Source: Colius striatus
Taxonomy: Eukaryota > Chordata > Aves > Coliiformes > Coliidae
Direction: 5' to 3'
DNA length: 64,000 nt
Assembly: GCF_028858725.1 (NCBI RefSeq)
Contig: NC_084774.1
Location: 2,764,001-2,828,000, forward strand
Below are positions 1 through 27,728 of this stretch, one piece after another. A model generated the notes under the pieces. The model was not told where the DNA came from. It searched no databases and saw only the letters and a list, made by a program, of their open reading frames with translations. Both the position numbers and the translations under genes were made by a program. The stretch's first letter is position 1, and every line of letters begins with the position of its first letter.

Positions 1-300
1 AGGGCTCACAGCTGAGGTGAGGTGATGTAGCTCTTAGGGCTGTTCCTTCCCCTCTGTCTCCCAGGTGTCACGTTCCACCCCTCAGTCCTCCCATTTCTCT
101 CTTGGTTGATACTTTGCAGTCATACTCCTCACCTGGGGCCTCTCTGTTATCCTAAGGGGAGTGATGTAACTTGCACCTGACTCTCCTGTGTAGCTCAGCA
201 GCTTTCCTGGTTCCCAGTACAGGACAGACACTAACATAGCACAGCCATACCAACACCACCATAAGAGTGGTGGGGAATGCAGTTAAATCCAGTCATTGGC

Positions 301-825
301 TGGTCACCAGTGTGTTCCCCAGGGCTCAGTGCTGCGGCCTCTTCTGTTTAACATCTTTATCCTCTGGATGAGAGCATCCAGTGCAGCCTCAGCAATTTCC
401 CAGATGATATCAAGCTGGGTGGGTGTGTAGGTCTGTCTGAGGGTAGGAAGGGACTGCAGAGGGCCCTGGCCAGGCTGAGGGCAATGGGGTGAGATCACTC
501 AAAGGCAAGAGTCCTGCCCTTGGGCCACACCAATCCCAGGCACCGCTCCAGGCCTGGGGATGTGTGGCTGGAAAGCTGCTGGAGGGAAAGGCCCTGGGGA
601 TGTGGTGACAATGGCTGAACATGAGCCAGCAGCATGCCCAGGTGGGCAAGAAGGCCAAGGACATCCTAGCTTGAATCAGCACTGGTGTGGCAGCAGGAGC
701 AGGGCAGGGATTGTCTCCCTGTGCTGGGCCCTGGGGAGGCTGCAGCTCCAGGGCTTGGCAAGGTGAGGGGAGGGCTGGGACTCCAGGAGCTTCAAGGGCT
801 TTAACAAACAAAATGATCCTATTAT
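301..825 (+). mobile_element. CR1 LINE fragment
   Basis: The first part keeps decayed reverse-transcriptase coding sequence (a CCCCAGGGCTCAGTG block from the GVPQGSVL region). It continues through the CR1 3' region to a tail like the other group B copies in this window. It is in sense orientation and inactive, upstream of the first ferlin exon in view. A different, older CR1 piece follows. Confidence 0.75.
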
Positions 826-1185
826 ACTGGAGTAAAGTCCAGGAGAGGCCACCAAGATGACTGAGGCTGGAGCACAGGACAGAATGAGGGCAGGTGAAGA
901 GCTGGGTGTATGCAGCCTGGAGAAGATGAGGCGAAGGCAATATCTTCTTGCTGCCTGATGGGAGAAGGTAGAAAAGGTGGAGTCAGGCTTCCCTTGGAGG
1001 TACCCAGGGGCGATGGACACAAGTTAGAACAAGAGAAAAGTCCAACTTGATATAAGGAAGCAATTTTCACTGAGAGGGAGTTTAGATGCTGGGCCTGGAA
1101 CCCAAAGACCTTGTGGGATCTCTGTCCTTGGAGACACTCAAACCCAGACTGGAGGAGACTGAGCAACCTGCTCCAGCTTTGATGT
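826..1185 (+). mobile_element. Older CR1 LINE fragment
   Basis: This is the CR1 3' region, more diverged than the piece before it (GGAGAGGCCACCAAGATGA, GCAGCCTGGAGAAGATGAGG, TAAGGAAGCAATTTT). It shows no coding capacity. The rest of 1-1383 holds no exon I can recognise. Confidence 0.65.
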
Positions 1186-1383
1186 CCTCTGGTGTGTGCT
1201 CCCAGGCTGTTTGCCCAGTTCAGCATCGACATGAACTGGGAGTGAGGAGCTGCTGCTGGAAATCAATGCAGAGGCTGGCGAGGGTGGGGACAGGTGTGCT
1301 GGCCCAGGAAGGAGTGATGGTCTTTTTCCTGAGGTAGTGAGATAAGCCAGGGATGCTTTGACCCATTTTCCCTTGTCTCACAG

Positions 1384-18850
<17,467 letters not shown>

Positions 18851-20084
18851 ATGCTCTCCAGCACAGGGCCCCTCAAAGACAGGGGTAAACGTTGAAGGGA
18901 CTACTGCAGGTGCAGGGTGAGAGCCCTGCAGAGTGGCCTCTCTTTGGGGAGTCACATTTCACGTGAACTACCCAGATGATGCCGAGAAACCAAGTAACTG
19001 ACCAATCAAATGAGGCAGTTACAGCTTGGGGGGAAAAATGGTTCTTTATGGCACTGGTGGGGGAAGGTGGGAAAAGGGCATGTGCTGGGGCTGAGTCTGC
19101 ACAGCTGAAAGCAGCTTCTGTTCTTGTGCATGGTTGTAGCAGAGAGGGGGACGTGGAGAGCCACCCACACCCCGGCATGGCAGCGCTTGGCATCGCTTGG
19201 CACTTCCCAGGCCCTTGTGTGAAGTCCAAACCACGGTGCATGGGGGAAGGCAGGGCTGGGGGAGAGTCCTGGTGGAGGTAGGATCTGGAAGACCTTGGAA
19301 TGGGGCTCACCAGGGAGAAGGGCAGCAGAGCCATGAGCTTCCTGCTGTGCTAAGAACACAGGAACAGCTCTTGGAGTTGGCTCTGGATGCGGTGATGCTC
19401 CTCTGGACATGGACTTTCTGGTTGTCATTCCTCATGAGCTGCTGAGCAGCTTTTCCTGCCTCTGCTGGGTTGGTTTCTGGTTGGCTTCAAGCTGAATTTT
19501 GGCTCTTCATTTCCATGGGAATAACAGCTCTTTGTCTGCTCTCTCTGATGGTGTTTGTCCCCCGTGGCTGCTCCTTGGGGCTGGGGCCATCCTGCCGTGG
19601 GCAGTCCAGTCCTTCCCACTGACCCTTTGCCCTCCCTCCAGCCCTGGCACGTTGGTGTGGGGTCCTCAGGGAATCACTGTCATGGTTTTGGGCTGCTGTC
19701 CATGAAATGAGACTTGTTCTCAGTGTGGTGGTTACACAAACCCCTGAAACATAAAGGGAAATTTTGCTTTGAGCATAGATGAGGGTGTTCTGCATTTCAG
19801 GAACAGGGTCAGTGGTAACCCAGTGACATACCTGTCAGTGAGAGCAACATGATGGAAGATCAGGGCTGGAGTTTGGGTGGAACCAGATAAAACTGCCTGG
19901 GCATTGGGCATTGCTTGGTGTGAGCGTGTTTGGATGCTGCAGAGGGAAGATGTGGTGAAGGGCTGTGAGGGGGGTGGTGGGTGGGTGAGGGATGAGGGCA
20001 GAGGGCTGTGTGGGGGAGGGCTGGGCCTCACCCCAGGCCCACACTGTGCTGTGAAGAGACAGAACCCCTTCAACCAGGGTTTAC
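18851..20084 (+). other. FER1L4 3' flank
   Basis: Probable 3' UTR and intergenic sequence. No canonical poly(A) signal, exon or repeat family is recognised. A G-rich purine stretch lies at about 19960-20010. Confidence 0.4.
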
Positions 20085-20235
20085 AGGGAGAGATGCCAGC
20101 ACAGGGCTACCACAACGCTCAGGGGATGGAACGTGTGTGTGAGGAGGAAAGCCTGCGGGCCCTGGGGCTGCTCAGCCTGGGGAAGAGAAGGCTGAGGGGA
20201 GACCTCATCAGCACTTGTAAGTTCCTAAAGGTGGA
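20085..20235 (+). mobile_element. CR1 LINE fragment, sense
   Basis: Short CR1 3'-region piece with GGGGCTGCTCAGCCTGGGGA and GAGGGGAGACCTCATCAGC. It is directly followed by a CR1 piece in the opposite orientation. Confidence 0.75.
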
Positions 20236-20239
20236 TACA

Positions 20240-20450
20240 GCACTGCTCCAGCCTGGCCAGGGCCCTCTGCAGCCCCTTCCTGCCCTCAGACAGCTCTACA
20301 CACCCAGCTTGGTGTCATCTGGGAACTTGCTGAGGGTGCCCTGGATCCCCTCACCCAGATGGCTGATAAAGATGTTAACCAGAAGAGGCCCCAGCACTGA
20401 GCCCTGCTGACTGGTGACCAGCCAACAACTGCATTCTGTCACTCTGGGCA
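20240..20450 (-). mobile_element. CR1 LINE fragment, antisense, coding region
   Basis: Antisense piece of CR1 ORF2 (AGCTTGGTGTCATCTGGGAA, GATAAAGATGTTAACCAGAA, GAGCCCTGCTGACTGGTGA). It abuts the sense piece at 20085-20235, so one CR1 was probably inserted into, or rearranged with, another. Confidence 0.75.
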
Positions 20451-20479
20451 GCTTCTTTCCCCTTCAGAGCAACTTTTTA

Positions 20480-21600
20480 ACGACGACTCTCCTGGTTTGG
20501 CGCAGGGGTGGCAGCCAGGGGTGCAGCGGGACTGTGCCTGTGCGGGAGCGCCGCGCTGGGCTGGGGGCACTGCCGGAGGAGGCCCAGCAGCCCCGAGCTC
20601 AGCGTCGCTGCTGTGAGGCTCCGTTCCCTCCTGGTGTGGTGCAGCACTTCCTCTTCCCAGGGGCTGGTTTTGCAGCTTTCAGCGGGCTCTGGTGAGGCCA
20701 CTGAGCCCAGGAGCCGCCGGCTCCCCTTGGCAGCCGCCCCAGGAGGAGGTGAGGCGGATGGGGACCAGGGAGTGCGGGTGTCTTTCCTGGCTGAGGAGGT
20801 GCTGGCGGTGGCCCTCGGGGCTGGGTGGGAACGGGGCGCAGCCTGATGCGTGGCCGTGGCTTGTGGCACCGGGCTGGGGAACCCAAGGGAAGGCACCTCT
20901 GGGCACGGGGCCGGGGTCGCTTCAGCCCCTCTGTGGGGGTGGGTGCAGGTGTCCTGTCCCCAGAGCAGGGGCTGCACAGGGGTACAGGCGGGGAGCTGGG
21001 CTGCTCAGCCGTGCCTGGCCAGCCCTGCCCTGCCCTCCCCAGCAACAGGAAACTGCAAAAAGCTTCATGAAATATTCACGGTGCTGCCCAGGCTCCGGGC
21101 TCTGGGTTTAATGGAGCTGCTGGCACCAGCCCCGCGCCTACCGGCCAGCGCGGCCTCCACGGGCTGCAGCTTCCTCACTCCCCAGGCTCCACACGCCCCC
21201 ACAGCAGCCCGGGGACCGCTGGCTCCGGGCCCCAGCAGCACATGGGAGGGATTCTCTTTGCCTCCCTCCCGGCAGACGCTGGAGGCTGCAGCAGGAGCCT
21301 GGGACACGGGGCGTCGGGGGCCAAGAGCTGCTGCTGCTGCCGCTTCTCGCCATCAGCACCCGCTGCTGCGCTTCCGGCCTGTCGCTGGGCACTTTGTTGG
21401 TGCTTCCTCTCGAGGAGAGGTGACGATTCGTAGAGGACTGAGTGGCTTTTGGACGGGGCAGGTTTGCAGAGGAGTGCGACCACCTGCCACCTCCTGCGCT
21501 TTCTCCTCTCTCCTGAGCTGGTTGCTCGGCCCCTGCGAGCAGTGGCGTTGCTGTCGGGTGTGTGTCCTGTGGGTCAGCTTTGGGTGCAGCTGGGGGACAC
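20480..21600 (+). promoter_or_regulatory. GC/CpG-rich stretch, possible sialyltransferase promoter region
   Basis: About 1.1 kb richer in G+C and CpG than the flanks (for example near 20550, 20705, 21135 and 21315). It lies upstream of the minisatellite and of the sialyltransferase. The first coding exon of that gene follows a good splice acceptor, so a non-coding 5' exon should exist upstream; this stretch is a reasonable place for it. No TATA box or exon can be assigned. Confidence 0.35.
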
Positions 21601-21612
21601 CACGGTGAGCAG

Positions 21613-23284
21613 GTAGGTCTGTGCTGCAGGAGAGGCAGGGAGCAGGTAGGTCTGTGCTGCAGGAGAGGCAGGGAGCAGGTACCCTGTGCTGGAGGAGAGG
21701 CAGGGAGCAGGTACCCTGTGCTGCAGGAGAGGCAGGGAGCAGGTAGGTCTGTGCTGCAGGAGAGGCAGGGAGCAGGTAGGTCTGTGCTGCAGGAGAGGCA
21801 GGGAGCAGGTAGGTCTGTGCTGCAGGAGAGGCAGGGAGCAGGTACCCTGTGCTGGAGGAGAGGCAGGGAGCAGGTACCCTGTGCTGCAGGAGAGGCAGGG
21901 AGCAGGTACCCTGTGCTGCAGGAGAGGCAGGGAGCAGGTAGGTCTGTGCTGCAGGAGAGGCAGGGAGCAGGTAGGTCTGTGCTGCAGGAGAGGCAGGGAG
22001 CAGGTACCCTGTGCTGGAGGAGAGGCAGGGAGCAGGTACCCTGTGCTGCAGGAGAGGCAGGGAGCAGGTACCCTGTGCTGCAGGAGAGGCAGGGAGCAGG
22101 TAGGTCTATGCTGCAGGAGAGGCAGGGAGCAGGTAGGTCTGTGCTATAGGAGAGGCAGGGAGCAGGTAGGTCTGTGCTGCAGGAGAGGCAGGGAGCAGGT
22201 AGGTCTGTGTTGCAGGGAAGGCAGGGAGCAGGTAGGTCTGTGCTACAGGAGAGGCAGGGAGCAGGTAGGTCTGTGCTGCAGGAGAGGCAGGGAGCAGGTA
22301 GGTCTGTGTTGCAGGGAAGGCAGGGAGCAGGTAGGTCTGTGCTGCAGGAGAGGCAGGGAGCAGGTAGGTCTGTGCTACAGGAGAGGCAGGGAGCAGGTAG
22401 GTCTGTGCTGCAGGAGAGGCAGGGAGCAGGTAGGTCTGTGCTATAGGAGAGGCAGGGAGCAGGTAGGTCTGTGCTATAGGAGAGGCAGGGAGCAGGTACC
22501 CTGTGCTGCAGGAGATGCAGGGAGCAGGTAGGTCTGTGCTACAAGGGAAAGCAGGGAGCAGGTAGGTCTGTGCTGCAGGAGAGGCAGGGAGCAGGTAGGT
22601 CTGTGTTGCAGGGAAGGCAGGGAGCAGGTAGGTCTGTGCTACAGGAGAGGCAGGGAGCAGGTAGGTCTGTGTTGCAGGGAAGGCAGGGAGCAGGTAGGTC
22701 TGTGCTGCAGGAGAGGCAGGGAGCAGGTAGGTCTGTGTTGCAGGGAAGGCAGGGAGCAGGTAGGTCTGTGCTATAGGAGAGGCAGGGAGCAGGTAGGTCT
22801 GTGTTGCAGGGAAGGCAGGGAGCAGGTAAGTCTGTGCTACAGGAGAGGCAGGGAGCAGGTAGGTCTGTGTTGCAGGGAAGGCAGGGAGCAGGTAAGTCTG
22901 TGCTACAGGAGAGGCAGGGAGCAGGTAGGTCTGTGTTGCAGGGAAGGCAGGGAGCAGGTAGGTCTGTGCTACAGGAGAGGCAGGGAGCAGGTAGGTCTGT
23001 GCTACAGGAGAGGCAGGGAGCAGGTAGGTCTGTGCTACAGGAGAGGCAGGGAGCAGGTAGGTCTGTGCTGCAGGAGAGGCAGGGAGCAGGTAGGTCTGTG
23101 CTATAGGAGAGGCAGGGAGCAGGTAGGTCTGTGCTATAGGAGAGGCAGGGAGCAGGTACCCTGTGCTGCAGGAGATGCAGGGAGCAGGTAGGTCTGTGCT
23201 ACAAGGGAAAGCAGGGAGCAGGTAGGTCTGTGCTACAAGGGAAAGCAGGGAGCAGGTGCGTCTGAGTTGCAGGAGAGGCAGGGA
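21613..23284 (+). repeat. Minisatellite, about 50 units of 32-34 bp
   Basis: A tandem array with 33-bp main unit GTAGGTCTGTGCTGCAGGAG + AGGCAGGGAGCAG. Variants include GTACCC in place of GTAGGTC (32 bp), TGTTGCAGGGAAG, CTATAGG, CTACAGG and a 34-bp form with ACAAGGGAAAGC. Higher-order order is visible: blocks starting with the GTACCC + CTGGAGG unit recur at 21679, 21842 and 22004, and 22330-22578 recurs 660 bp later. Most units carry CAG|GTAGGT, and two (22826, 22892) carry CAG|GTAAGT. The array lies between the ferlin stop and the first sialyltransferase coding exon. Confidence 0.97.
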
Positions 23285-23957
23285 ATGGGGATGTGGAGAA
23301 ACGGAGCTGTTGCTGAGCCGCAGTCCCACATCAGCGCCCCTGGAACTGGAGGAAGCACAGAGGGGGTTCCTGTGAGGACAGGAGGGGTTTTCTCTGCTTT
23401 GGTTTCCCAGTACATGGGGGACTTCTGCCCCTGGGATGGGGGCTGTCCCTGCATCCCTGCTCCTCACTCTGCCCTTGGTCCACAGGAGCCAGGTCCTGAG
23501 ACACTGAGCACTTTGTGAGTTCCCTGAGGACAAGAAAACCCTTTTCCCTTTGGCTTTGGATTCACTGGAGTGCTTTCAGATGGAGAACAGACTCATCCCT
23601 TAAGTATGGGTGTTTAAGAAAGGTTCATGGACGCAGTCAGCAGTTAGAGCCTTCCTCTCCTTCCTCCTGGCGGTGCCTCAGTGCTGCTTGTTCGAGGGTC
23701 AGTTTGCAGCCCCTGAAAGCGCTGCAGGCAGAGAAGCAGCTCCTGGCACAGCACGTGCTGCCCCTGGGCCCTGCCTGCAGCCCAGCAGCTGCCAGGAGCC
23801 AGGCACAGCCATAAAGCCGTTGCACGGTGTGGGGAGGAGGCGAGTGCAGATCCCTGCGGGGGCTGGGGAGCAGCCAAGGGCTGTTGGGGCTGGGCAGGGG
23901 GCCGGGCAGGGGGGTCCCCTGGTGCCACCGGCTGTCTCGCCGCAGGTGGCACGAGGG
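23285..23957 (+). promoter_or_regulatory. Unique sequence and G-quadruplex motif before the sialyltransferase start
   Basis: No repeat is recognised here. At 23886-23924 the + strand has at least four G runs separated by one or two bases (GGGGCTGGGCAGGGGGCCGG onward), a classic quadruplex motif 34 bp upstream of the start codon. A splice acceptor (CTGTCTCGCCGCAG) ends at 23945. The reading frame of the enzyme happens to stay open upstream of the ATG, but that part has no family similarity I can see. Confidence 0.5.
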
Positions 23958-26651
23958 ATGCTGTGCCAGCGGCACAAGCAAGTGCTGCTGGCCCTGTGCG
24001 TGCTGCTGGTCCTGTGGCAGCGCTTCCGAGCTCCCGGCAGCGCCCCGGGCCCGTTCCCTCGGGCTCCATCGCCCGCCGCAGCCCGGCCCGGCCGCTGTGC
24101 CGCCCGCCGCAACGGCTCCGCCTGGTTCAGCGCCCGCTACGACGCGGCCGTGGGGCCTCTGCTGACGGCCACGGCCCACGAGCTGCCCTCCGGCCTGCTT
24201 CAGTGGTGGCTGGTGAGTGGGGCTCGGCCCAGAGCTCCCCGAACCTGTTTGTGGTGGGGCAGGGTGGAGGTCACTGGGCAGCCGTAGTGGGAGAAGAAGG
24301 GGGTGCAGGGGCTCCTCCATCCTCCTCTCCCCACCCCTCACACCTCGTGCTCACGTCCCATCCGCGTTTTCTGTGCCTTTCCCGGGGCTCTGCTCGAGTG
24401 GGGCTGCCTTTGGAAGGCGCTGGCGGGGGGCTGACGCTGCCTTCACCCCCCCAGGCCCTGCAGGGCCCCCAGCATGGCGTCCAGCTCCAGCCCATCATCC
24501 AGCAGCTCTTCAGGGTCATCCAGGCCCCGAGCAGCAGCAGCTGGGCCCCGTCCTGCTGCAGGACCTGCGCGGTCGTGGGCAACTCGGGGCAGCTGAAGGG
24601 CTCCGGCCACGGGCTGCGGATCGACGCCCACGACTGGGTGCTGAGGTGGGTGACTGAAGGGAGGGGGGTCCCGTCCCTGTCCTCCTGAGGCTCTGCTGTG
24701 CCTCAGCCCCAGAAACCCACCGATGTGAGAAAAACCCACCCTGAGATTGCGGGGCTGGGGCTGTGTGTGAGCGCGTGTGCTGGAGCCCTGCTCCCTGGAG
24801 CCTGGTGACACACACACTGGCCCTGTGTCACTCATGTTCCCTCTTTGCCAAGGTGACCCTGTCCCTGCCCGCTGGGACGGGCACAGTGTGCACCTTCACT
24901 TTGGGATGTGCCTTCCTGCTCTCCCCTAGGATGAACAGAGCAAAGATCACTGGCTTTGAGCAGGATGTTGGCAGGAGAACCACTCACCACTTCATGTACC
25001 CCGAGAGCGCGGTGAACCTCGAGCCTGGTGTCCACCTTGTCCTCGTCCCTTTCAAGCCACTGGACCTGCAGTGGGTGGCCAGTGCCTTCTCCACCGGCGA
25101 GCTCACACGGTGCGTTGGCTTCGGAGGATGGTCCTGGGGGCCCTGGTGCCTCACTGAGGCCCTGGCACCACGGGAGGGTCCTGGCATCCCTCTGCACTGC
25201 AGCTGGGGGAAGTGGGCACTGATCCATCCCTGGAGGGCTCGAGCATCCTGCAGTCCCAGGGCTCACCTCACTGTGGGGACATGGGCTTGATGTGTCCCTT
25301 CTCAGGGCCAGTCCAGGGGCCCCTGCTGGGCCAGCCCAAGGGGCTGGGGGTGCCTTGGGGCCAGGGGCTGGCAGACACCCTGGTAATTGGTGCCCCACAG
25401 TCACTGCTGTCTTCTGGCTTTTGCAGCACCTACACAAGAGTGAAACAGTTCATCAAAGCTGACAGAAACAAGGTAAGAGCTCAGTGGGCTCCTCCTGTGC
25501 AGGCAGAGCTCCTTGAGGCAGGGGCCAGGCTGGTTTTTCATGGAACCCCAGGATGGTGGGAGTGGGAAGGGCCCTGCAGAGCTCCTCCAGCCCAACCCCT
25601 GCTAAAGCAGGTTCCCTTCCATCAGGGGCCACAGGAACGTGTCCAGGTGGGTTTAGAAACCTCCTGAGAAGGAGCCTCCACACCCGCCCTGGGCAGCCTG
25701 GGCCAGGGCTCCCTCACCTCAGCACCAAAGGACTTTCTCCTCCTGTCCCAAGGAATGTTTTGTGTTCCAGCTTGTGCCCATTACCCCTTGTCTGGGTGCT
25801 TCAGAAAAAAGACAGGCCTCCTCCTCTCAACATCTCCCCTTTTATCTGCTTGTGTTAATGAGGTTCCCTTCTCAGCCTTCTCTTCTCCAGGCTGAACAGC
25901 CCCAGGGCTGCAGCCTTTCCTCCTCACACACATGTTCCATCCCCTCAGCATCTTGGTGTCCCTGCACTGGCCTCTCTGCAGCACTTCCCTGTCTCTCTGC
26001 AACTGGGGAGCCCAGAACTGGACACAGGACTCCAGATGAGGCCTCAGCAGGGCAGAGCAGAGGGGCAGCAGAACCTCCCTTGCCCTGCTGCCCACACTCT
26101 CTTGCTGCCCCCAGGATGCCATTGGCTCCTTGCCCACGAGGGCACGTTGCAGCTCATGTTTAGTTTGTTATCAACCAGCACTCCCAGGTCCCTCCCAGCC
26201 TGTGCTGGCTGTGGGCTGGGGGCTGAGCCTCGTGCTGCTGCCTGAGCCTTCGGAGCAGGACGAGCAGCCGACTGCTTTGCTCCCCGGGCAGGTGCTGATC
26301 CTCAGCCCAGCTTTCCTCAAGTACATCCACGACAACTGGACGCGGGGCCACGGGCGCTACCCCTCCACTGGCTTCACAGCTCTGCTGTTTGCCCTGCACT
26401 GCTGCCAGGAGGTGAGCTCTGCTCCAGCCCAGCCCCAGCCCCCCGGCCGTGGCTCCCGCTGACGGCCCCGGCTGCCCGCGCAGGTCTCGGTGTTCGGCTT
26501 CGGAGCCGACGGTGATGGGAACTGGCACCACTACTGGGAGAGGAACCGCTGGTCGGGGGCCTTCCGCAGGACCAGGGTCCACGATGCTGATGTGGAGTTC
26601 AGCATCATCCAGAGACTGGCAGCTGAGGGCAGGATCTGCTTCTACACATGA
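23958..26651 (+). CDS. Beta-galactoside alpha-2,3-sialyltransferase, ST3GAL1/2 type
   Basis: Six coding exons, all GT-AG and in phase: 23958-24212, 24455-24645, 24930-25109, 25427-25472, 26292-26411, 26484-26651; 319 residues. Such enzymes transfer sialic acid from CMP-Neu5Ac to galactose of Gal-beta1,3-GalNAc glycans in the Golgi lumen. Seen: a short basic tail, a hydrophobic anchor at about residues 9-20, a short stem with an NGS site, L-motif [20 protein letters not shown] (123 onward), S-motif around GHGRYPSTG (243-251), motif III HHYWE (279-283) and VS motif HDADVE (297-302). The start was chosen because it lies just after an acceptor and yields a normal type II N-terminus. It is a little shorter than ST3GAL1 (about 340), mostly in the stem. 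Position between FER1L4 and ERGIC3 differs from ST3GAL1 and ST3GAL2, so the non-mammalian ST3GAL8 lineage is a candidate; the symbol is left blank. Confidence 0.9.
25541..26195 (-). mobile_element. CR1 LINE 3' end, group A, in sialyltransferase intron 4
   Basis: Antisense copy starting at ACCCCAGGATGGTGGGAGTG. It makes up most of the 819-bp intron between the 46-nt exon 4 and exon 5, the largest intron of this compact gene. Confidence 0.85.
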
Positions 26652-27079
26652 GGCCCTTCCACGAGCCCTTGGCGCGGGCTCCGGCACGGCCGCAGCGCCT
26701 GAGCCCAGCCCTGCTGCTCCTGCGGCTCCCAGGGGACACTGTGGGTGCCAGGAGCTGGCACTGCCACGGCACAGGGGCCGCTGCCTTTGGCTGGACACCG
26801 TGGGTAAGGCTCTGGCTGGGAGCTGGAGGGAGGTGGTGGGGCTGGAGGTGGGCGCAGAGCCCGTGAGCTGCTGCTGTTGTGTCACAGCAAAGGCGGCTGT
26901 GGCGGGATGGAGCTGCCACTTGCACCCACTGACGGCTTCTGAGGGAAGGCTGTGCTTGTCCCTCGGGCAGGGGCAGAGGGACACTGTCCCTTCCTGTCTT
27001 CTTAGAACTAAGGAGCTATTTTTAAAGCCCCCCAAGCACAGATGAGAGGATTGAATCCAGCTGAAGGGCTCTTACACTG

Positions 27080-27085
27080 AATAAA
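27080..27085 (+). terminator. Candidate poly(A) signal AATAAA of the sialyltransferase
   Basis: This AATAAA lies about 430 bases after the stop codon at 26649-26651 and is the first canonical signal downstream. It gives a 3' UTR of about 450 nt. Confidence 0.55.
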
Positions 27086-27722
27086 CTGTGAAAACACACC
27101 TGACTTCCTCACATTTGCTTCACTGGCTGAGCCCTTAGTGCTCTGAAAAGACAGAACAATCCCAGCCCCAGCCAGGACTGCAGACCCTGGAGAGCAGGGA
27201 GGTGTCTTTTCCCCCCACCACTCACAAACCCCCTGCATCAGCCTCAGCTTTCCCAGGGCTGTCAGGCACTGCCTCTCTCACTCTATTCACCAGCATGGAT
27301 TTCTTTCAGCTTAAGTGATTTTTCTACCTCTATAGGCAGAATCTCAGCTTCTGGCTGTGCCCTCTGCTTCTCTTCTCCATTAGGCCCAGTTTCCCACACT
27401 GAGGACAGGCCTCACATTTGCTGGCCCCTTTAACCTCCCTCTGGTGGCTGAAGGTGCTGAGCTGTGCTCTGGGCAATACTCTCCAACATTTTGCTGAGGT
27501 TTACAAGTAACTGGCTCTTCCCCCAGAGAAGTGATGAGGTGGCCATAGTGTAACTGTGGGTTAAACTCTTGCTACAGAGTATAACTCTCCCTCTCTCTTC
27601 CAGCCCCCCACTCTCACCACGCTACCTCCACCCTTTGCCACGGTTCTAATTTCCAACTGAGCAGCAGGATCAGTTCCAATACTGTAATTATCCTTCCCAG
27701 TGCCTTACCAAAACACACACAC

Positions 27723-27728
27723 TTTATT
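27723..27728 (-). terminator. ERGIC3: Candidate poly(A) signal AATAAA of ERGIC3
   Basis: TTTATT on the + strand reads AATAAA on the ERGIC3 strand, about 650 bases past its stop codon. It faces the candidate signal of the convergent sialyltransferase, about 640 bp away. Confidence 0.5.

Noticed and set aside
1-1383. A further ferlin exon upstream of 1384
   Set aside because: No segment with splice sites matches the preceding C2D region; the stretch is mostly CR1.
21613-23284. Regular ~33-bp repeats resembling a CRISPR array
   Set aside because: Units are directly contiguous with no unique spacers, and the surrounding genes are vertebrate with introns.
22106-23533. A frame of over 400 codons on the - strand through the minisatellite
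   Set aside because: It consists almost wholly of the reverse reading of the 33-bp unit and has no known domain. Unit length divisible by three explains the openness.
23610-23957. Upstream extension of the sialyltransferase frame to an earlier ATG
   Set aside because: It would cross a good splice acceptor at 23945 and give an atypical N-terminus; the ATG at 23958 yields the normal short cytoplasmic tail.
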